A stretch of DNA of 22,451 bases, from contig DATJSJ010000119.1 in the NCBI GenBank assembly GCA_035504175.1, positions 1 through 22,451 of the forward strand, written 5' to 3'. The notes below the pieces were generated by a model. It was given only the letters and a program-made list of their open reading frames with translations, was not told the origin of the DNA and searched no databases. The DNA comes from DATJSJ01 sp035504175. GTDB taxonomy: Bacteria; Pseudomonadota; Alphaproteobacteria; Acetobacterales; Acetobacteraceae. A program made the position numbers and the translations under genes. This document shows, in pieces, positions 13,592 to 20,765 of the stretch (its first letter is position 1; the number at the start of each line of letters is the position of its first letter).

Positions 13592-13613
13592 GCGCCGGCG
13601 GGAAGGCCGGCGC
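13592..13613. terminator. Hairpin in the bchZ-pufB gap
   Basis: Arms GCGCCGGC (13592-13599) and GCCGGCGC (13606-13613) are perfect complements around the 6-base loop GGGAAG. It lies 65-86 bases upstream of the pufB start. A 16-bp perfect palindrome (13564-13579) is nearby. It may be an RNA-processing or attenuation structure between the bch and puf parts of the message. Confidence 0.4.
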
Positions 13614-13659
13614 GACGCGTGAACCCGGCCAGGCCGGGCCTCCCCTCCGGTCCGACGCT

Positions 13660-13678
13660 GCCGCCCATATCGGGCGGC
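13660..13678. terminator. Hairpin 34 bases after bchZ
   Basis: Arms GCCGCCC (13660-13666) and GGGCGGC (13672-13678) pair around the 5-base loop ATATC, just after the bchZ stop on the minus strand. There is no T-run. With the neighbouring hairpin it separates bchZ from pufBA and may lower or process read-through. Confidence 0.4.
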
Positions 13679-13711
13679 CGACCGAAGAAGCCCTGGGCGT
13701 GACGGGCGCGC

Positions 13712-15148
13712 TCACGCGGCACCCGCCAGCGTCAATGCGATCGCCTCGCGCACGTGGTCCGGTTCGACCGCCGCGCCGCCTTCGCTGCGCGCCAGCCGCT
13801 CGGCCGCGTCGCGCAGCCGCTTCGCGGCCGAGATGCGGATCAGGAACGGCTGCCGCCCGAGTTGCTCGTCCATTAGCCCGGTCGCGTCCGCCTGCCATTC
13901 GAGCGGCCGCGCCGCCGGCGTCGGCGCGATCCGGTCGAGCTCGGTTGCGAGCGGCAGGATGTGGAACAGCGCGTCGAACAGCGCGTTGCAGAATTCCTGC
14001 ACGACATAGGTCGCCCCGGCATAACCCATGAACGGCGTGCCGCTGGCGCGACGGATGATCGCGCCGGGAAAACTCGCCGGGATGAAGACGCAGCGCGCCC
14101 CCAGCTCGGCGGCGTACATGCGTTCGTTGAACGAGCCGTAGAGCACCAGCGGCGGCGTGTCGCGCAGGCTCTGCCGCACCTGGGCGTTGTCGGGCTTGGC
14201 GCCGGGCCGCCGCGCCAGCGCGAAGCGGCACGGCGCGCCGAGCTCGTCGGAGAGGAACTGCCGCAGGCCGCGACTGTAGGTCTCGCTCGCGACCACGGCA
14301 TAACTCGCCGAGGGCAGGAAATCCTGCGTGACGCTGCGCCAGAGATCCCAGATCGGCTTGATCGTGGTGTGCTTCTCGCGCTCGATGAACGGCTCGGGAT
14401 CGACGCCGGCGAGCTCGCCCAGGGTGCGCAGGAAGTTGGTGGTCGCGAACAGCCCGATCGGCGCCTGCAGATAGGGCTTGCCCAGCGCCTCGCAGAGTTT
14501 GCGGCCGAACTCGCGATACAGGCAGACATTCACCTCGGCGTCGGCGAGGCGGGGGATGTCCTCGACATGGCTGCCGAGCGGGAACACCAGATTGACCGTG
14601 CAGCCGATGCCCTCGACCAGGCGGCGCAGCTCGGCGAGGTCCGACGGCATGTTGAACGTGCCGTAGATCGGCCCGATCAGGTTGACGCGCGGCGGCGCGC
14701 CCGGTGGCCGCGGGCGCGGCTTCGCCTTGCGGCCGAACTCGCTCCACAGCCAGTAGATCGCGCGGTCCGCACTCTGCCACTGATCCTCGTCGATGGTGCG
14801 GGGGATGAAGCGCCGCAGATTGGAGCCTTCGGGCGTGACGCCGCCGCCGATCATCTCGGCGATGCTGCCGGTCACGACCACGGCCGGCAGGTCGGCATCC
14901 TGGGTCGCGCTCGCCCGGCGCAGCGATTCCTCGGTGCCGCTCATCGAGAGCTGCTCTTCGGACAGCCCCGTCACCACCACCGGCAGTTCGTGCGGCGGCA
15001 GCGCGTCGGTGTAGTGCAGCACGGCGGTGACCGGCAGGTTCTCGCAGCCGACCGGCCCGTCGATCACCACGCGCAGACCGCGCACCGCGGCGAAGGCGTA
15101 GACGGCGCCCCAGTAGCCGCCGGCGCGGTCATGATCGAGCACCAGCAT
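13712..15148 (-). CDS. bchZ: Chlorophyllide a reductase subunit Z, 478 aa
   Basis: BchZ forms with BchY the catalytic component of chlorophyllide oxidoreductase (COR), which reduces ring B of chlorophyllide a on the way to bacteriochlorophyll a. The start at 15148 is two bases after the bchY stop; the open frame further upstream is a shadow of bchY. The N-terminus (MLVLDHDRAGGYWGAVYAFAAVRGLRVVIDGPVGCENLP) carries a conserved Cys35 near the cluster site. LPVVVTGLSEEQLSMSGTEESL is at about 55-76, the NifK-like middle includes VNLIGPIYGTFNMPSDLAELRRLVEGIGCTVN, and the C-terminus (FLIRISAAKRLRDAAERLARSEGG...VEPDHV) is a PCP_red-type domain. The length matches the family. Confidence 0.97.
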   Translation of the reverse strand: MLVLDHDRAGGYWGAVYAFAAVRGLRVVIDGPVGCENLPVTAVLHYTDALPPHELPVVVTGLSEEQLSMSGTEESLRRASATQDADLPAVVVTGSIAEMIGGGVTPEGSNLRRFIPRTIDEDQWQSADRAIYWLWSEFGRKAKPRPRPPGAPPRVNLIGPIYGTFNMPSDLAELRRLVEGIGCTVNLVFPLGSHVEDIPRLADAEVNVCLYREFGRKLCEALGKPYLQAPIGLFATTNFLRTLGELAGVDPEPFIEREKHTTIKPIWDLWRSVTQDFLPSASYAVVASETYSRGLRQFLSDELGAPCRFALARRPGAKPDNAQVRQSLRDTPPLVLYGSFNERMYAAELGARCVFIPASFPGAIIRRASGTPFMGYAGATYVVQEFCNALFDALFHILPLATELDRIAPTPAARPLEWQADATGLMDEQLGRQPFLIRISAAKRLRDAAERLARSEGGAAVEPDHVREAIALTLAGAA

Positions 15149-15150
15149 CG

Positions 15151-16650
15151 TCAGTGGCCCACCGCCTCTTCCGCCCGGCCTTGCGCTGCGCGGGCGCGGC
15201 GGGCGCGGTCGCGCCAGCCGGGCGGCTCGGCCGGCTTGTCGTGCCAGCCGTACCCGGCGGCGGCGCCGGTGCCGACGCCGGCGAAGAAGGCGACCATGCG
15301 CGCGAAGCGCTCGCGTCCGCCGGTCTGCGCCGCGACCACGGCGCCGAGTGCCGCCGCGCCGGCCGGGCCGAACAGCGGCCGCGCCGAGACGATGTTGGTG
15401 AAATACGCGGCCGGAATGCCGCGCTCCTTCGCCGCCTGCACGAGCGGCGTGGTGCCGAGCGCGAGGTCGGGCGCGACCTCGCGCAGCGCCGCCAGGTCCT
15501 GCTCCAGCGAGGCGCGGAATTGCACATGCGTGCCACGCGCGGCGAGCCATTGCCGGTCGGGCTCGCTCCACTCGGTGCGCGGGCAGGCGGTGCCGACATA
15601 GGGGATTTCGGCGCCGGCCTCGATCAGCAGCCGCGCCACCAGCAGCTCCGATCCCTCATAGCCGGCGACGGTGATGCGCGCCCGCACGGGATTGGCCGCC
15701 AGCGCCGCCTGCAACGCGGGCAGCGCGCGCGCCTTCGCCGCATCGCGCCGCGCCGCCGGCACGCCCGCCGCCTCGCCGATCGCATCGAGCCAGGCGGCGG
15801 TGCCGTCGACGCCGACCGGGCCGGAGGCGACGATCGGACGGCCGGCGCTGCGGAACTCGCGCACCGCGGCGACATAGAACGGGTGCAGCGCCGCCGCCGC
15901 GACGCCGTCGAGCGCCGCGTACAGATCGCGCCATTCGCGCGCCGGGATCTGCGGCGCGACCGCGAGCCCCATCGGCTCCAGCAGCGCCGCGATCGCCATC
16001 GGATCGGCGGGAAACATCTCGCCGATCAGCGCCACCGCCGGCTTGCTGCCGTCATGGTCGCGCGGCCGCGCGACCGGGCCGGCCTCCGCCTCGAGCCGTG
16101 CCGCGCGCAGCATCGCGCCCGCCAGCACGTCCTTCGCCTCGGCATGCGTCGGCACGCCGAATCCCGGCACGTCGATGCCGATGATGCGCACGCCGTTGAC
16201 CTGCCGCGGCAGCCGGTCGAGCGGCACGCCGGAGGCGGTCGGCACGCAGAGATTGATCACCACCACGGCGTCGTACAGCGCCGGATCGGCGGTCTCGGCG
16301 ACCGCGCGGCTGATGTCCTCGAACAGCTGGCCGGTCACCAGCGTCTCGGAGTTGAACGGCACGTAGCCGACGCTGCGGCGTGCGCCGTAGAAATGCGCGG
16401 TGAAGGTCAGCCCGTAGACGCAGCAGGCCGAGCCCGAGAGGATGGTGGCGACGCGGCGCATCCTGAGGCCGACGCGCAGCGAGCCGAAGGCCGGACACAT
16501 CGATTGCGGCTGGTCGTGCGGGCCGCGCGGATAATCCTCGAGCAGCCGGCCGAGCGTCGCGGCGTTTCCCGTCGCCTGCGCCGCCTCCAGCAGGCGCGCG
16601 CGTCCGCCGTGGCAGCCATCGGGCGCGGGCGCACCGCCGTCGGGGGTCAT
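15151..16650 (-). CDS. bchY: Chlorophyllide a reductase subunit Y, 499 aa
   Basis: BchY is the partner of BchZ in the COR catalytic heterotetramer and holds most ligands of its [4Fe-4S] cluster. Visible conserved cysteines are Cys52 (SMCPAFGSLRVGLRM), Cys76/77 (SGSACCVYGLTFTAHFYGARRSVGYVPFNSETLVTGQLFEDI) and Cys135 (VINLCVPTASGVPLDRLP). The later NifD-like part includes VALIGEMFPADPMAIAALLEPMGL and the GTACPRTEWSEPDRQWLAARGTHVQFRASLEQDLAAL segment. The ATG at 16650 lies 4 bases after the bchX stop, with GAGGGGG upstream. The N-terminal 20 residues are variable. It is placed in the standard order bchC-X-Y-Z. Confidence 0.97.
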   Translation of the reverse strand: MTPDGGAPAPDGCHGGRARLLEAAQATGNAATLGRLLEDYPRGPHDQPQSMCPAFGSLRVGLRMRRVATILSGSACCVYGLTFTAHFYGARRSVGYVPFNSETLVTGQLFEDISRAVAETADPALYDAVVVINLCVPTASGVPLDRLPRQVNGVRIIGIDVPGFGVPTHAEAKDVLAGAMLRAARLEAEAGPVARPRDHDGSKPAVALIGEMFPADPMAIAALLEPMGLAVAPQIPAREWRDLYAALDGVAAAALHPFYVAAVREFRSAGRPIVASGPVGVDGTAAWLDAIGEAAGVPAARRDAAKARALPALQAALAANPVRARITVAGYEGSELLVARLLIEAGAEIPYVGTACPRTEWSEPDRQWLAARGTHVQFRASLEQDLAALREVAPDLALGTTPLVQAAKERGIPAAYFTNIVSARPLFGPAGAAALGAVVAAQTGGRERFARMVAFFAGVGTGAAAGYGWHDKPAEPPGWRDRARRARAAQGRAEEAVGH

Positions 16651-16654
16651 GCGC

Positions 16655-17590
16655 TCATGCCCCCTCGTAGATCACTTCCAGCGAGGGACGCTGGACGATG
16701 GCGGCGCCGCACATGTCGGCCTCGGTCGCCGGATCGAGCCGCACGCCGCGTCCCACCGCCTCGCCCTTGAACAGGCCGAGCAGCGCGTCCTGCGACAGCG
16801 GCCGCGGCTGCAGCGGCGGCGCCTCGGCGACGGCGCGGCCGAGCGCCTCGAACAGCGGCGCCCAGCGCCCGCCGGGCCGGCCCACGATCTCGTAATTCGC
16901 ACTCTTGCGGCGGATGTCGTCATCGGCCGGAATCGCCGCGAGCACCGGGATCGCCACCGCCGCGGCGAAGGCCTGCGCCTCGCCGGTGCCGTCATCCTTG
17001 TTCACCACCAGCCCGGCGACGCCGACATTGCCGCCGAGCCGGCGGAAGTAGTCGACGGCGGAACAGACGTTGTTGGCGACGTAGAGCGACTGCAGGTCGT
17101 TCGAGCCGACCACGATCACCTTCTGGCACATGTCGCGCGCGATCGGCAGGCCGAAGCCGCCGCACACCACGTCGCCCAGGAAATCGAGCAGCACGTAGTC
17201 GAAATCCCACTGGTGGAAGCCGAGCTTGTCCAGCAGCTCGAAGCCATGGATGATGCCGCGGCCGCCGCAGCCGCGGCCGACCTCGGGGCCGCCGAGCTCC
17301 ATCGCGAACACGCCGTCGCGCTTGAAGCAGACGTCGCCGATCGCGACCGTCTCGCCGGCCTGCTTGCGACGCGACGAGGTCTCGATGATGGTCGGGCAGC
17401 TCCGGCCGCCGAACAGCAGCGAGGTGGTGTCGCTTTTCGGGTCGCAGCCGATCAGCAGCACGCGCTTGCCCTGCTGCGCCATCATGTAGCTGAGATTGGC
17501 AAGCGTGAAACTCTTGCCGATGCCGCCCTTGCCGTAGATCGCGATCACCTGCGTCTTCGGCGCGGCGGGCAGGTCGAGCGGCGCGTTCAT
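16655..17590 (-). CDS. bchX: Chlorophyllide a reductase iron protein subunit X, 311 aa
   Basis: BchX is the NifH-like ATP-dependent electron donor of COR. The P-loop GKGGIGKS is at residues 20-27, CDPKSDTTSLL (switch I region) at 49-59, and the two cluster-binding cysteines are Cys108 (VGRGCGGRGI) and Cys143 (GDVVCGGFGLPIA). The start at 17590 overlaps the bchC stop as ATGA, a usual coupled arrangement; the open frame continues upstream to 17623 but this is inside bchC. The C-terminus (AAIVQRPSLEVIYEGA) is the usual BchX end. At 311 residues it is a little shorter than the about 330 I remember for Rhodobacter. Confidence 0.97.
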   Translation of the reverse strand: MNAPLDLPAAPKTQVIAIYGKGGIGKSFTLANLSYMMAQQGKRVLLIGCDPKSDTTSLLFGGRSCPTIIETSSRRKQAGETVAIGDVCFKRDGVFAMELGGPEVGRGCGGRGIIHGFELLDKLGFHQWDFDYVLLDFLGDVVCGGFGLPIARDMCQKVIVVGSNDLQSLYVANNVCSAVDYFRRLGGNVGVAGLVVNKDDGTGEAQAFAAAVAIPVLAAIPADDDIRRKSANYEIVGRPGGRWAPLFEALGRAVAEAPPLQPRPLSQDALLGLFKGEAVGRGVRLDPATEADMCGAAIVQRPSLEVIYEGA

Positions 17591-18513
17591 GGCGTATCCC
17601 ACTGCAACACCATCTTCAGGCACTCGGGGTCGCCGAACGCCGTGCGGTACGCCGCCTCAGCCTCGGCCGCGACGCGGCGGTGCGAGATCAGCCCGGCGAG
17701 GTCGAGCCGCCCGGCCGCGACGTCCGCGCGCACCGCGTCGAGATCGGGCGGCGTCCATTGCGCCGCGACGCGCAGTCGCAGCTCGCGCATGAAGGCGGGC
17801 GGGAAGGCGAAGCCGAGCCGGTCGGCATAGAACCCGGCCAGCACGATCTCGCCGCCGGGGGCGAGGTGCTCGATCAGCGCGTCGAGGATCGCGGCGTCGC
17901 CGCTCGCATCGACGATCCGCCGGTAGTCGCGACGCGGATCCTGCGCCGGGTCGCGCAACTCGTAGCCGGCAGCGCCGTCGCGCCGCGCCGCCTGCGTTTC
18001 CCAGACGACCGGCGCGCCGCCTTCGAGCACGGTGAGCCGCGCGAGCAGTCGCCCGAGCACGCCGTGTCCGACGATCAGCTCCGGCAGGCCGGCGGCGAGC
18101 GCGTGCCGCGCGGTCGCGGCCAATGCCAGCAGCACGCCCTGCTCGCCGAGCGCGGGCGGCAGCGACACGCAGCGCGCCCCCGGCACCACGAGCCGCGCCG
18201 CGCTGGCGCCGAACAGGCCGCGCAGGTCCGGGAAGCAGCTCGCGCCGGGGATGAACACCGTCTCGCCCACGGCCCGGCCCGACCGCTCACCCGCCGCCTC
18301 GATCCGGCCGACCGATTCGTAGCCAGGCACCAGCGGGTAGCCCATGCCCGGGAAGGGCGGCATCCGGCCGCTGTAGAACAGCCGCTCCGTGCCGGTGCTG
18401 ATGCCGCTCCACGCCACGTCGACGACGATGTCGGCCGGGCCGGGCGGCGACAGCGCCACGCGGGTCATCGCGATGCGTCCCGGCCTTTCCATGACGATCG
18501 CGAGTGTGTCCAT
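17587..18513 (-). CDS. bchC: Bacteriochlorophyllide hydroxyethyl dehydrogenase, 308 aa
   Basis: BchC oxidises the 3-hydroxyethyl group of bacteriochlorophyllide a to the acetyl group, using NAD. It is a zinc-less medium-chain dehydrogenase. Family blocks are VDVAWSGISTGTERLFYSGRMPPFPGMGYPLVPGYESVGRI (about 31-71), VFIPGASCFPDLRGLFGASAARLVVP (about 86-111), the nucleotide-binding LPELIVGHGVLGRLLARL (about 143-160) and the end GDPECLKMVLQWDTP. The ATG at 18513 is preceded by a short AGGG. bchX overlaps its stop by 4 bases. A 104-base gap separates it from crtF and holds its own PpsR-type promoter region, so it can be started separately from crtEF. Confidence 0.95.
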   Translation of the reverse strand: MDTLAIVMERPGRIAMTRVALSPPGPADIVVDVAWSGISTGTERLFYSGRMPPFPGMGYPLVPGYESVGRIEAAGERSGRAVGETVFIPGASCFPDLRGLFGASAARLVVPGARCVSLPPALGEQGVLLALAATARHALAAGLPELIVGHGVLGRLLARLTVLEGGAPVVWETQAARRDGAAGYELRDPAQDPRRDYRRIVDASGDAAILDALIEHLAPGGEIVLAGFYADRLGFAFPPAFMRELRLRVAAQWTPPDLDAVRADVAAGRLDLAGLISHRRVAAEAEAAYRTAFGDPECLKMVLQWDTP

Positions 18514-18581
18514 GACCCTGGCGTTTCGACCCTTGGATTGCGGCCTGGCGGGAGCACGCGGCCCGACCGCGGCCTGCGGGG

Positions 18582-18625
18582 TGTCACGTTAAGCTTACGC
18601 GAGGAGATGTCAATGATTCATGTCA
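18582..18625 (-). promoter_or_regulatory. bchC promoter region with two degenerate PpsR boxes
   Basis: On the plus strand, TGT-N12-ACG (18582-18599) and TGT-N12-TCA (18608-18625) are separated by exactly 8 bases, the spacing known for paired CrtJ/PpsR palindromes at bchC in Rhodobacter. On the minus strand TTGACA (18613-18608) and TAACGT (18591-18586), 16 bases apart, could be the -35 and -10. The first box touches the crtF stop. Confidence 0.55.
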
Positions 18626-19802
18626 CATCGCCGGACAGCACCCGCACCAGCATCGGCTGCGCCGTGCGCCGCTCCCGGATGCGCGTGAAGCCGGCGGCCT
18701 GCATCATCGCGGTGAGCCGTGCCGGGGAGCGCGGCCGGCCACTGCCGAGCGCGCGCAGGTAGAAGGCGAAATAGGCGTCGGCGACGCGCTCGGCGCCCCT
18801 GGTGCCGCGCATCGGCTCGGCGACCAGCAGCCGGCCGCCGCGCGGCAGGGCCGCGCGGGCCGCGGCGAGCAGCGCCGCCACGGTGGCGTCATCGTGATCG
18901 TGCAGCACGCGGATCAGCGTGATCAGGTCGGCGCCCGGCGGCAGCGCGTCGGTGCGGAAATCGCCGCCGACGCAGCTCGCCCGCCCGCCGAGCCCGGCCC
19001 GGGCGAACGCCGCCGCGGCCCGCGCCGCGACCGCCGGCAGGTCGAACAGGATCGGGCGCAGCGCGGGATGTCGCTCGGCCGCGGCGATCAGGAAGGCGCC
19101 CTCGCCGCCGCCCACGTCCAGCACCGCGCGGTGCCGCCCGAGATCGCAGGCGTGCAGGAGCTCGGCCGCGATCATCGGCTGCGAGATCGCCATCAGCGCC
19201 GAATAGGGTGCCACCGCCGCCGCATCGAGCCGCGCCGGCGCCGCCGCGGCGGCGTACGGCCAGTAGGCGGCGAGCGCGGTGTCGCACCGCCCGCCGCGCA
19301 GCAGCGTCACCGGGTCGGCAAGGTCGGCGTAGAGCCGGGCGTGGTGCAGCACCATCGCGCCGATCCCGGGTTTGCCGCGCAGCGCCGCGCCGAGCGGGCC
19401 GGGCGCGTACAGCCCGGCGCGCGTGCGCCGCGCGATCCCGAGCGCCGCCGCCGCGTCCAGCAGATCCTGCGCCGCCGCCTCCGCGAGCCCCAGGCGTGGC
19501 GCCAGCGCGGCGGCGGAATGCGGGCCGGCGGCGAGGATTTCCGGCACGTCGAGCTCGACGCATGCGCGCAGCACCTGGGCGTAGACGAAGCCGGCGCAGA
19601 GGTCGAACAGCGCCGTGGCCCGGCGGCGCGCCAGCGGCCGGGTCAGCGGAAAGCGGGCCGCCCAATGCTGGAAGCGCGGACTCGCGAGCAGGTCGTCACG
19701 CCAGGTTTCGAGGCGGCGCCGCAGGCCCGAATGCCCGAGACCCGGGTGCCGCAACGCTGGGCGCGGCGCAGCCGGTTCGGCCGGCGCCAGGGCGGCCGGC
19801 AC
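18618..19802 (-). CDS. crtF: Hydroxyneurosporene/rhodopin-type O-methyltransferase, 394 aa
   Basis: CrtF methylates the 1-hydroxyl group of acyclic carotenoids with S-adenosylmethionine, as in spheroidene and spirilloxanthin synthesis. An N-terminal dimerisation domain (LETWRDDLLASPRFQHWAARFPLTRPLARRRATALFDLCAGFVYAQVLRACVELDVPEIL, about 31-90) is followed by a winged-helix part and a Rossmann methyltransferase domain with motif I VLDVGGGEG at 227-235 and IRVLHDHDD at about 297-305. The start is a GTG at 19802, 4 bases after the crtE stop, probably coupled. The length is normal. It ends at the bchC promoter region. Together with crtC and crtD it supports methoxylated acyclic carotenoids. Confidence 0.94.
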   Translation of the reverse strand: MPAALAPAEPAAPRPALRHPGLGHSGLRRRLETWRDDLLASPRFQHWAARFPLTRPLARRRATALFDLCAGFVYAQVLRACVELDVPEILAAGPHSAAALAPRLGLAEAAAQDLLDAAAALGIARRTRAGLYAPGPLGAALRGKPGIGAMVLHHARLYADLADPVTLLRGGRCDTALAAYWPYAAAAAPARLDAAAVAPYSALMAISQPMIAAELLHACDLGRHRAVLDVGGGEGAFLIAAAERHPALRPILFDLPAVAARAAAAFARAGLGGRASCVGGDFRTDALPPGADLITLIRVLHDHDDATVAALLAAARAALPRGGRLLVAEPMRGTRGAERVADAYFAFYLRALGSGRPRSPARLTAMMQAAGFTRIRERRTAQPMLVRVLSGDVT

Positions 19803-19806
19803 GCGG

Positions 19807-20676
19807 TCAGGCCGCCTGCATCGCCATGCCGGCCGGCAGCAGCCGGCGCGCCTCCGACAGGATCAGCCCGCGCAGCGCGGCCTCTCCCGGGCAGCGCGGC
19901 ACCGCCTCGACGGCCTCGCGCGCCAGGCGCAGCAGCCGCGCGATGGCGCCATCGAGGCCGAGCGCCTGCACCGCGTTCGGTCGGCCGTGCGCCGCGTCCT
20001 GCTGCACCGGCTTGCCGAGCTCGGCGGCGGAGCCGACGACGTCACGGATGTCGTCGGCGACCTGGTAGGCTTCGCCGATGCGCTCGCCCACCGCCCGCCA
20101 GGGCGCGCCGGCGGCGCCGCTCGCCACCGCCCCCGCCATCGTCGCCGCCGCGAACAGCGAGCCGGTCTTGGCGCGCTGGTAGACGGCGAGATCGATCTCC
20201 GGCTCGCACTCCCAGGCCTGGCCGGCGGCGATCCCGCCCGGCATCCCGACCGCATGCGCCACCACCAGCGCCAGCGGTCCGAGCCGCGCGGGCACCGTCG
20301 CGGCGCCCTCGGCGAGGGTCTGGAAGGCGAGCACGATCAGCGCGTCGCCGGCCAGCACCGCCAGCTGCTCGCCGAAGGCGCGATGCACCGTCATCCGGCC
20401 GCGGCGACGGTCGGCATCGTCGAAGCACGGCAAATCGTCGTGCGCCAGCGAGGCGCAATGCAGCAGCTCGATCGCCGCCGCGGCAGCCTCCGCGGCGCCC
20501 GGCGCGTCCTCGCCGCAGGCGGAGGCGACGGCGAGGCAGAGCCGCGGGCGGATGCGCGCGCCGCGCGGGAACACCGCGTGGTGCATGGCGCGGCCCAATC
20601 CGGGCGGCGCCCCTGGACGTCCTGCCCCGGCCAGGGCCTGGGACAATGTCCGCTCGATCCGCCTGACCGCGTCCAT
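19807..20676 (-). CDS. crtE: Geranylgeranyl diphosphate synthase, 289 aa
   Basis: CrtE makes C20 geranylgeranyl diphosphate, the precursor of carotenoids and of the bacteriochlorophyll tail. The first Asp-rich motif is HDDLPCFDDADRRRGR (Asp80, 81, 86, 87), the GEQLAVLAGDALIVLAF segment is at about 102-118, and the second Asp motif is YQVADDIRDVVG (Asp208, 209, 212). The ATG at 20676 is chosen because AGGGGGCGG lies just upstream and because the next in-frame start (20697) lies inside a PpsR box. It is the first gene of the crtEF-bchCXYZ-pufBA unit, divergent from crtD. Confidence 0.95.
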   Translation of the reverse strand: MDAVRRIERTLSQALAGAGRPGAPPGLGRAMHHAVFPRGARIRPRLCLAVASACGEDAPGAAEAAAAAIELLHCASLAHDDLPCFDDADRRRGRMTVHRAFGEQLAVLAGDALIVLAFQTLAEGAATVPARLGPLALVVAHAVGMPGGIAAGQAWECEPEIDLAVYQRAKTGSLFAAATMAGAVASGAAGAPWRAVGERIGEAYQVADDIRDVVGSAAELGKPVQQDAAHGRPNAVQALGLDGAIARLLRLAREAVEAVPRCPGEAALRGLILSEARRLLPAGMAMQAA

Positions 20677-20688
20677 GCCGCCCCCTTG

Positions 20689-20731
20689 TGTCATCATTGA
20701 ATGACATCTAGCATGTCAATCAATATGGACA
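20689..20731. promoter_or_regulatory. Two perfect PpsR/CrtJ boxes shared by crtE and crtD
   Basis: TGT-N12-ACA occurs twice without mismatch, at 20689-20706 and 20714-20731, separated by 7 bases (25-bp centre spacing), between divergent crtE and crtD. This is the known PpsR/CrtJ consensus and the usual paired layout. On the minus strand TTGACA (20719-20714) could serve as a -35 for crtE. On the plus strand TTGAAT could serve for crtD. Binding here would repress both directions. Confidence 0.85.
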
Positions 20732-20765
20732 GTCAAGTCAAGCCATTTGCCGCCGGACGTTCCGT

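Noticed and set aside
13961..16770. Two long plus-strand open frames over bchZ, bchY and bchX
   Set aside because: They are antisense shadows with Arg/Ala-rich low-complexity sequence; the genes on the minus strand are certain.
17591..17623. Earlier bchX start at 17623
   Set aside because: It would lie inside bchC; the ATGA overlap at 17590 is the usual arrangement and gives the expected N-terminus.
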